Of a DNA stretch of 28,345 nt, positions 23,494-28,345 are shown in pieces. Position 1 is the stretch's first letter. Every line of letters starts with the position of its first letter. The notes beneath the pieces are model-generated. The model was not told the DNA's origin and searched no databases. It saw only the letters and a program-made list of their open reading frames with translations. Position numbers and translations under genes: made by a program. The stretch is from RGIG3009 sp045601465 (GTDB lineage: Bacteria > Bacillota > Clostridia > Oscillospirales > Acutalibacteraceae): assembly GCA_045601465.1 (NCBI GenBank), contig JAZRZU010000068.1, forward strand, positions 1-28,345. Reading direction: 5' to 3'.

Positions 23494-24417
23494 ATGAAAG
23501 TGTATCAGGACATAACGGCCCTTATCGGCAATACCCCGCTTGTGGAGGTGCAGTCAACAACTAAGGCGACGATTTATGCCAAGTTGGAGTGTCTCAATCC
23601 CGCCGGCAGTGCCAAGGACCGCATTGCGCTTGCGATGATTGTGGATGCTGAGCAACGAGGCATACTCCAAAAAGACTCGGTGATTGTGGAACCGACCAGC
23701 GGTAACACGGGCATCGGGTTAGCGGCGGTAGCGGCAGCACGGGGGTATCGGGTGATTCTGACCATGCCGGAGACCATGAGCGTGGAACGTCGTGCGCTTT
23801 TGCGTGGCTATGGCGCCGAACTGGTACTGACCGAGGGTGCCAAGGGAATGGCGGGAGCTGTGGAAAAGGCGAGAGAACTGGCGGCTTCGATTCCGCACAG
23901 CTTTTTTCCAGACCAGTTTGCAAATGCGGCAAATCCTGCGGCGCATTACCAGACGACCGGCCCGGAAATTTGGCGAGATACCGACGGGACGGTGGATATT
24001 TTTGTCGCCGGAGTGGGAACCGGGGGTACCATTACCGGTGTTGGTCGATATTTGAAAGACCAAAACCCCGCCATACGTGTAGTAGCGGTTGAACCGTCAG
24101 CATCGCCGTTGTTGTCCAAAGGCGTAGCCGGTCCACATGGCTTACAGGGTATCGGTGCCAACTTTGTGCCCGATGCATTGGATACGTCGGTGTACGATGA
24201 GGTGATGGCGGTCACCGAACAGCAAGCCTATGAGGCGGCTCGAACCTTTGCTCATACACACGGCCTGTTGGTTGGAATATCGTCGGGTGCTGCTTTGCAT
24301 GCAGCGTATGAGGTTGCGAACCAACCGCAAAACGTCGGGAAAACGGTGGTAGTACTGTTGCCGGATACGGGTGAACGGTATCTCTCTACACCACTTTTTT
24401 CAAAAGATTTTTTGTAA
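23494..24417 (+). CDS. cysK: Cysteine synthase (O-acetylserine sulfhydrylase)
   Basis: A PLP enzyme that makes L-cysteine from O-acetyl-L-serine and sulfide. The 307-residue protein has the PLP lysine at K41 (NPAGSAKDR), the substrate loop EPTSGNTG at 66-73, the phosphate-cradle GTGGTITG near 177 and a conserved SSGAAL near the C terminus (about 269). Length is normal. ATG 23494 is chosen because GGAGAGG is nine bases before it and it follows the promoter; the frame runs 32 codons further upstream through that promoter. CysK and the closely related CysM are hard to separate by eye; the overall pattern favours CysK. It is transcribed alone: a promoter stands before it and a hairpin terminator after it. 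Confidence 0.93.
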   Translation: MKVYQDITALIGNTPLVEVQSTTKATIYAKLECLNPAGSAKDRIALAMIVDAEQRGILQKDSVIVEPTSGNTGIGLAAVAAARGYRVILTMPETMSVERRALLRGYGAELVLTEGAKGMAGAVEKARELAASIPHSFFPDQFANAANPAAHYQTTGPEIWRDTDGTVDIFVAGVGTGGTITGVGRYLKDQNPAIRVVAVEPSASPLLSKGVAGPHGLQGIGANFVPDALDTSVYDEVMAVTEQQAYEAARTFAHTHGLLVGISSGAALHAAYEVANQPQNVGKTVVVLLPDTGERYLSTPLFSKDFL

Positions 24418-24430
24418 ACGCAGAATAAGA

Positions 24431-24464
24431 AAATCGGCAGAGGACATCCTCTGCCGATTTGTTT
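24431..24464. terminator. Bidirectional terminator between cysK and the branching enzyme
   Basis: Perfect 14-bp stem AAATCGGCAGAGGA (24431-24444) and TCCTCTGCCGATTT (24447-24460), tip CA; in practice the last pair opens to a four-base loop. The T tract on plus is modest (ATTTGTTT); on minus the hairpin follows the branching enzyme stop by about seven bases. Confidence 0.85.
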
Positions 24465-24466
24465 GG

Positions 24467-26434
24467 TCATTTGTTTTTCTGAAATACAATGGCTGTACGG
24501 TTTGGGAGATAACAGGAGAAACCGTTTGTATCAGCCGTATAGCGTACCGTTGTGTCCACTCGATTAAAACCGCCGAACTCGCCGTCATCGGAATTAAAAA
24601 TGACTCGATACGTTCCCGCTGCTGCGGGTATAGGATACCCGTCAAATGATTTTTCCGGGTGGAAATTAAACGCAAATAACAGGTTACCTTTTTCGTAGAT
24701 CAATACTTTATCGTCCTCGTGTACTTTACGGCAGACGGCTTTTTTAGTTAGTAATCGTTTTTGTTGTAACAGCCGAAGCATGGCTTTATCAAAATCGCCC
24801 AACTCCCGATATCGTAGGTGGGGATTGTCTACTAAACTCCATTGCCGACGGCAGTAATGATAACTCCAATGATTTCCCTCACGGGGGAAATCGATCCATT
24901 CGGGGTGGCCGAATTCATTGCCCATGAAATTGAGATAACCTTCACCGGCTAAGGTGGCGGTGAGCAAGCGGATGAGCTTATGCAGTGCGATCCCTCGATC
25001 GATGATCAAACTACCGCCGAATTTTTGCATATGCGTATACATTTCGGCATCACACAAACGGAACATCAGTGTTTTGTCGCCCACCAGCGCTTGGTCGTGT
25101 GATTCGCAGTATCCGATGGTTTTTTCTTTTGGGCGGCGGTTGGTCAGTTCATACCACAGTTGTCCCATGTTCCAATGTTCATCCGGAACCTCTTTGATGA
25201 GCTTGATCCATAGATCCGGTACCCCCATGGATAACCGATAGTCGAAGCCGATGCCGCCGTTTTTTATCGGTATGCACATTCCCGGCATGCCCGACATATC
25301 TTCCGCAATGGTGATAGCGTGGGGATTTATCGTGTGGATCAATTCATTGGCAAGCTGTAAATAGGTTACTGCTTCGACGTCGGTGTTGTGGGAAAAATAC
25401 AGGGAATAATCCGTAAAGGCACTTCCCAGCCCATGGTCGTGGTACAGCATAGAAGTGACCCCGTCAAAACGGAACCCGTCAAAATGAAACGTTTGAAGCC
25501 AATAAGCAAGATTGGATAACAAAAAATGAAGTACTTCGTTTTTTCCATAGTTAAACAACTTGGTATCCCACGCACGATGGTTGCCTCGTTCGCCTTCGTG
25601 GAAAAACTGATAAGAGGTACCGTCGAATTCGTTGAGTCCTTCACAGGTGTTTTTGACAGCGTGGGAATGTACGACGTCGAGCAATACCGCTATGCCGACA
25701 TTGTGTGCCGCATTGATGAGGTCTTTGAGTTCTCGACTGCTCCCATAGCGTGAGGATGCCGCAAAGAAATTGGACACCTGATACCCAAACGAGCCATAAT
25801 ACGGATGCTCCATGATCGCCATAATTTGAATGGTGTTATATCCCGCCGCTTGGATACGGGGCAGAATATTTTCACGAAATTCACGATAGGTACCTACCGA
25901 CCCCGTTTCCTGTGCCATGCCGATATGACATTCATAGATAAAAGGCGTCTTGGCGGGTTTAAAATCTTGGTCGGTCCAAGAATAGGGGGCTGTATCTTCA
26001 ATTTCCGCACACCATAAATAGGTGACAGGGTCTTGCACAACACGAGTAGCGTATAGCGGGATACGTCGTAGCATTTGCCCATTATGCCACACGATAGTCT
26101 GTACCTTTTGTCCGGCACAAAGCGCATTTTCCCCCGACAGAGCAATTTCAAATACACCGTTTTCCAGTCGGCGAAGCGGGCAAGCGGCGGTATCCCAGTT
26201 GTTGAAATCGCCTGTCAGATACAGCGCATCGGCCGCAGGTGCCCATTCACGGTATATCCAGCCGTTTTCGGTACGGTGAAACCCAAAATAATGATGCCCC
26301 GCGGCAAACGATACAAGGTCACCGTCGGATCCCAGCAGTTCTTTCCGCTTGGTTTTATATAAGTTTGTGCGCAGTTCCAAATCAGCGGTATACGGTTTTA
26401 GATACGGATCAATTTCCACTAATCGAATTGCCAT
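24467..26434 (-). CDS. glgB: 1,4-alpha-glucan branching enzyme, eukaryote-like GH13_8 type
   Basis: This enzyme moves a chain segment to form alpha-1,6 branches in glycogen. The 655-residue protein starts with the DPYLKPY opening and the CBM48 region (about 60-150, FGFHRTENGWIYREWAP, LTGDFNNWD), then a GH13 barrel. Active-site residues are D324 (nucleophile, GFRFDGVTSM), E378 (acid/base, AEDMSGMPG) and D447 (ESHDQALVGDK). These motifs and the length match the animal/plant subfamily GH13_8, as in human GBE1, rather than the usual bacterial GlgB of subfamily 9. Such enzymes occur in some gut anaerobes. ATG 26434 is used because the promoter ends near 26457 and a GGTGG-type site precedes it; the longer frame overlaps the promoter. 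No other glycogen genes are in the window. Confidence 0.93.
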   Translation of the reverse strand: MAIRLVEIDPYLKPYTADLELRTNLYKTKRKELLGSDGDLVSFAAGHHYFGFHRTENGWIYREWAPAADALYLTGDFNNWDTAACPLRRLENGVFEIALSGENALCAGQKVQTIVWHNGQMLRRIPLYATRVVQDPVTYLWCAEIEDTAPYSWTDQDFKPAKTPFIYECHIGMAQETGSVGTYREFRENILPRIQAAGYNTIQIMAIMEHPYYGSFGYQVSNFFAASSRYGSSRELKDLINAAHNVGIAVLLDVVHSHAVKNTCEGLNEFDGTSYQFFHEGERGNHRAWDTKLFNYGKNEVLHFLLSNLAYWLQTFHFDGFRFDGVTSMLYHDHGLGSAFTDYSLYFSHNTDVEAVTYLQLANELIHTINPHAITIAEDMSGMPGMCIPIKNGGIGFDYRLSMGVPDLWIKLIKEVPDEHWNMGQLWYELTNRRPKEKTIGYCESHDQALVGDKTLMFRLCDAEMYTHMQKFGGSLIIDRGIALHKLIRLLTATLAGEGYLNFMGNEFGHPEWIDFPREGNHWSYHYCRRQWSLVDNPHLRYRELGDFDKAMLRLLQQKRLLTKKAVCRKVHEDDKVLIYEKGNLLFAFNFHPEKSFDGYPIPAAAGTYRVIFNSDDGEFGGFNRVDTTVRYTADTNGFSCYLPNRTAIVFQKNK

Positions 26435-26456
26435 GTTGTTCACCACCCTTTTCTCC

Positions 26457-26485
26457 ATTGTACAAAAAAACCATCCAAACGGCAA
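26457..26485 (-). promoter_or_regulatory. Promoter of the branching enzyme gene
   Basis: On the minus strand: TTGCCG (26485-26480), 17 bases, TACAAT (26462-26457). The start would be about 26450, giving a leader of roughly 16 bases. Between it and the next terminator (26486-26583) I see nothing else. Confidence 0.65.
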
Positions 26486-26583
26486 GACACATTCCTACGA
26501 CAAAATTCTCGTTTTGGTAATCGGCGTTTTGGATTCTGAAACAAGTGTGGAGCTGTTTGCTTGTGTTTATACAACGGCTTAAA

Positions 26584-26612
26584 AAAACCGCCCTGATTAA
26601 CAGGGCAGTTTT
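26584..26612 (-). terminator. Terminator of the EEP-family gene
   Basis: Minus strand AAAACTGCCCTG (26612-26601), loop TTAAT, CAGGGCGGTTTT (26595-26584), one T-G pair, followed by a T run to 26581. It lies eight bases after the upstream gene's stop. Confidence 0.9.
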
Positions 26613-26620
26613 AAAAAATA

Positions 26621-27676
26621 TCACGGCAGTAAACAAAATGATAGAGTGACGGGGTTGTGGTCACTGTATGCAAAAGCAGTGTCGATGACCGAGGCGGTCG
26701 TGGGGGATATGTTTGCCGAGACAACGAACCCATCCACGGTAATGGTAAAGGACGTATCGGCGTTATAGGCTGTATCCGCCAAACGACAGGATTTTAGCGG
26801 ATTGGCTTTAGGGGCAATCAATTTTAATTCGACAGGGATGAGCTCTGTTGGGATGGGCTGTGCCCAAGTATATTCTGTATCGGTGTTTTGACCTGTCAGA
26901 TCCTTGTTAAAATCACCGCCTGCAATACAGTAATTCCCCGCTTTGTATTCTGCTTGCATATCCAAGAATAACAGACGAAGCTGTTCGTTGGCGATGGTTC
27001 CGTCGCTGGTATAGGCGGAGAGATGCACATTATATATCACCAGTTCTTTTCCGTTTTCACAGGGTAAGCGATGTACGGCATAACAGCGGTCTAAATCCAC
27101 GATTTTCATAATGCTGTCTTCCACCGGTAATTGCCGCCGTACCGCATTGTTAATCGAAAAAGCAGAAAAGGTTGCCAGCCCCGAAGTATTGGCACCATGC
27201 GGTGAAAGCGGGGGCCAGAACAAATAAGGGCTGTCATAGTTTTGTGCAAATACCGACGAAAAAGCAGGGCCCATTTCATTTTTCAGTATGTCGTATTGAT
27301 TGACGTGGTGGGAACGGGTGCCGTCAATATCCACTTCTTGGAAGAAGTAGAGGTCGGCTTGTTCGGCTTTGGCAATGTGCAGCGCTTTTGAAATGTTGTG
27401 AATACCGCTTTCTTTGGTGCGGCAACGGCTTTCATGGCCGCCGTCCATGAAAAAAGAAAAATCATGACTGTATGCACCAAAGCCCATGTTGTACGAAACG
27501 GCTTTTAAGGTTTTGCCGATTGGAACTTGCCTTGCGTTGTCAGCGGCCTGAATGGTTAAGGGTAGATTGTCATCTAATCGGGTATAGCAGCCAAAGACAT
27601 AAGCCGCATAACAGCCGAGTATAACGAGAAACCCTAAACACACGCAGCCGATTATTTGCAGCGTTTTTTCCATCAT
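26621..27676 (-). CDS. Membrane-anchored endonuclease/exonuclease/phosphatase-family protein
   Basis: A 351-residue protein with a membrane span at about 8-28 and an EEP (DNase I-like) domain outside the membrane. Motifs in order: SYNMGF (N63), FFQEVD (E114, metal), YNVHLS (H218), GGDFNKD (D255, N257) and SDHNPV near the end (D339, H340). All catalytic positions of the fold are present, so it should be an active phosphodiesterase or phosphatase; the substrate (nucleic acid, inositol phosphate, lipid) cannot be deduced. Start 27676 (or the ATG one codon later) follows AGAGGG; the frame upstream has a GTG-like start inside the promoter leader. It is monocistronic, with its own promoter and terminator. 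Confidence 0.88.
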   Translation of the reverse strand: MMEKTLQIIGCVCLGFLVILGCYAAYVFGCYTRLDDNLPLTIQAADNARQVPIGKTLKAVSYNMGFGAYSHDFSFFMDGGHESRCRTKESGIHNISKALHIAKAEQADLYFFQEVDIDGTRSHHVNQYDILKNEMGPAFSSVFAQNYDSPYLFWPPLSPHGANTSGLATFSAFSINNAVRRQLPVEDSIMKIVDLDRCYAVHRLPCENGKELVIYNVHLSAYTSDGTIANEQLRLLFLDMQAEYKAGNYCIAGGDFNKDLTGQNTDTEYTWAQPIPTELIPVELKLIAPKANPLKSCRLADTAYNADTSFTITVDGFVVSANISPTTASVIDTAFAYSDHNPVTLSFCLLP

Positions 27677-27699
27677 ACTACCAACCCTCTCTTTTTTAC

Positions 27700-27727
27700 A
27701 GTTTACCAAATTGTGTTAAAAAGTCAA
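27700..27727 (-). promoter_or_regulatory. Promoter of the EEP-family gene
   Basis: On the minus strand: TTGACT (27727-27722), 16 bases, TAAACT (27705-27700); start near 27693. It sits just past the hairpin at 27732-27776, so that hairpin must end a different upstream transcript. Confidence 0.75.
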
Positions 27728-27731
27728 TTAT

Positions 27732-27776
27732 ACACAAGTAAAAGGCCCGCCGTTTCGGCGGACCTTTTACTTGTGT
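27732..27776 (-). terminator. Long hairpin terminator ahead of the EEP gene
   Basis: ACACAAGTAAAAGG (27732-27745) pairs with CCTTTTACTTGTGT (27763-27776); CCGCC (27747-27751) pairs with GGCGG (27757-27761); single C-A mismatch and a five-base loop. The stem of 19 pairs is unusually long. It probably terminates the candidate small RNA. Confidence 0.75.
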
Positions 27777-27856
27777 TGTGGGGTAATTTGAGGAGGGGAT
27801 CGTACTCGCTTAATGAGAACAGCTCCGGTGCGGACCCTTTACTGTTCTCCAGTACA
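27732..27856 (-). ncRNA. Candidate C-rich small regulatory RNA with its own terminator
   Basis: Not a known family that I recognise. On the minus strand a TG-extended -10 (TGC-TACAAT, 27867-27862) would start a transcript near 27855. It begins with a hairpin, GAGAACAG (27849-27842) with CTGTTCTC (27822-27815), inside which TCCG/CGGA can also pair. A single-stranded stretch follows with CCCCTCCTC (27798-27790) and TTACCCC (27786-27780), then a 14+5-bp hairpin (27776-27732, one C-A mismatch, loop GAAAC) ending in a CCTTTTA run. C-rich loops of this kind in Gram-positive small RNAs bind Shine-Dalgarno sequences. It lies between lexA and a gene that has its own promoter. The -35 is poor, and no experimental or database support is available here. 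Confidence 0.5.
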
Positions 27857-27934
27857 TCAGTATTGTAGCAGACAAGCTGCTTTGGAATATGAATACAATG
27901 TGAATAAACTGTAATAAAATTTTTATAAAATCAT

Positions 27935-27974
27935 CAAACAAATGTTTGCATTTTTGAAAAACATGTGCTATACT
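27935..27974 (+). promoter_or_regulatory. lexA promoter with possible LexA box
   Basis: TTGCAT (27946-27951), 17 bases, TATACT (27969-27974). CAAACAAATGTTTG (27935-27948) is a near-palindrome agreeing with the Firmicutes LexA box CGAACATATGTTCG at 11 of 14 positions, and it overlaps the -35. Autoregulation by LexA is usual, so the site is plausible though not a strong match. Confidence 0.6.
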
Positions 27975-27996
27975 GTATACGAAAGGGTGATACGAT

Positions 27997-28345
27997 ATGA
28001 AACCTTTAACTGAAAAACAACAAAAAATGTTGGAATTTCTGCGGGAGAGGGTACGCTCTGGTGTACCGCCGACGGTTCGGGAAATTTGTGCTGCGGCGGG
28101 GATTAAATCCACCTCGACGGCGCATGCTTATCTGCAAAAACTGGAAGATGCCGGGTATATCAATCGAGATAGCGGATTGACTCGCTCCATCCGGATGCCG
28201 GGTGAAGTGATCTCTCGAGTTCCGCTTATCGGTAAGGTGACGGCAGGTGTGCCGATTTTGGCGGTTGAGCAAATAGAGGATTACGTCCCGTATTCCGGCG
28301 GCGGATATGCGAATGAGGACTTGTTTGCCTTGCGAGTATCCGGTA
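27997..28345 (+). CDS. lexA: LexA, SOS repressor (3' end beyond window)
   Basis: LexA represses DNA damage genes and cuts itself when RecA filaments form. The visible 116 codons begin MKPLTEKQQKMLEFL, with a winged helix-turn-helix DNA-binding domain (about residues 25-60, TVREICAAAGIKSTSTAHAY), a hinge, and the cleavage site Ala83-Gly84 in KVTAGVPI. The window ends after ALRVSG, just before the expected Asp-Ser-Met with the catalytic serine. Start ATG 27997 follows AAAGGGTGA by about seven bases. The gene has no stop in the window, so it is partial rather than broken. It is the last gene here and, with addAB, places DNA-repair functions at both sides of the sortase and glycogen genes. Confidence 0.95.
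   Translation, partial: MKPLTEKQQKMLEFLRERVRSGVPPTVREICAAAGIKSTSTAHAYLQKLEDAGYINRDSGLTRSIRMPGEVISRVPLIGKVTAGVPILAVEQIEDYVPYSGGGYANEDLFALRVSG

Noticed and set aside
27732..27856. 6S RNA or SRP RNA
   Set aside because: Too short for 6S, no large central bubble with closing stem, and no SRP GGAA tetraloop/AGCAG motif.
27813..27914. 33-codon plus-strand frame upstream of lexA
   Set aside because: The AGGAGGGG sequence is about 15 bases from its ATG, too far, and no plus-strand promoter was found; the candidate small RNA on the other strand explains the structure better.

Overview
The window looks like a piece of chromosome from a spore-forming member of the Clostridia, probably in the Oscillospiraceae/Ruminococcaceae neighbourhood. 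The evidence is the ctsR-mcsA-mcsB-clpC heat-shock operon, a GerA/GerB/GerC germinant-receptor operon, AddAB recombination helicase-nuclease (the Firmicutes counterpart of RecBCD), a DUF421-DUF4363 pair, CotH, LexA with an Ala-Gly cleavage site, and strong purine-rich ribosome binding sites before most genes. No phage, insertion sequence or CRISPR array was seen. The placement is from gene content, not from a database search.

Layout. 1-500: two tandem minus-strand genes for tiny cysteine-rich membrane proteins, too short to be called by most gene finders, with a possible sporulation promoter. 580-5118: ctsR, mcsA, mcsB and clpC behind two abutting CtsR operators. 5078-5486: RNase P RNA, whose promoter and first bases lie inside the end of clpC, closed by a bidirectional terminator. 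5487-10123: a sporulation/germination block in which DUF421-DUF4363 (minus) and gerA-gerB-gerC (plus) diverge from a symmetric promoter-like sequence. 10120-20420: a long minus-strand transcription unit of a lamin-tail lipoprotein, a lamin-tail/CotH membrane protein, addB and addA. 20467-22657: a surface protein with a degenerate sorting signal, a sortase and a membrane protein, with a perfect terminator hairpin inside the sortase start region. 22656-23086: DUF1294 and tRNA-Gly(CCC). 23090-23433: repeat-rich non-coding DNA. 23434-24460: cysteine synthase. 24467-26485: a eukaryote-like (GH13_8) glycogen branching enzyme. 26584-27727: a membrane-anchored endonuclease/exonuclease/phosphatase-family protein. 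27732-27867: a candidate C-rich small RNA. 27935-28345: lexA, cut by the window end just before its catalytic serine.

How they work together. CtsR represses the clp operon; McsA/McsB mark proteins with phosphoarginine and ClpC unfolds them for ClpP. GerABC makes a spore nutrient receptor, and the DUF421 pair may be made at the same stage. AddAB and LexA belong to double-strand break repair and the SOS response but are about 14 kb apart here. The most unusual features are the rnpB promoter embedded in clpC, the attenuator-like hairpin in the sortase gene, the symmetric divergent promoter, the tandem cysteine-rich microproteins and the candidate small RNA beside lexA.
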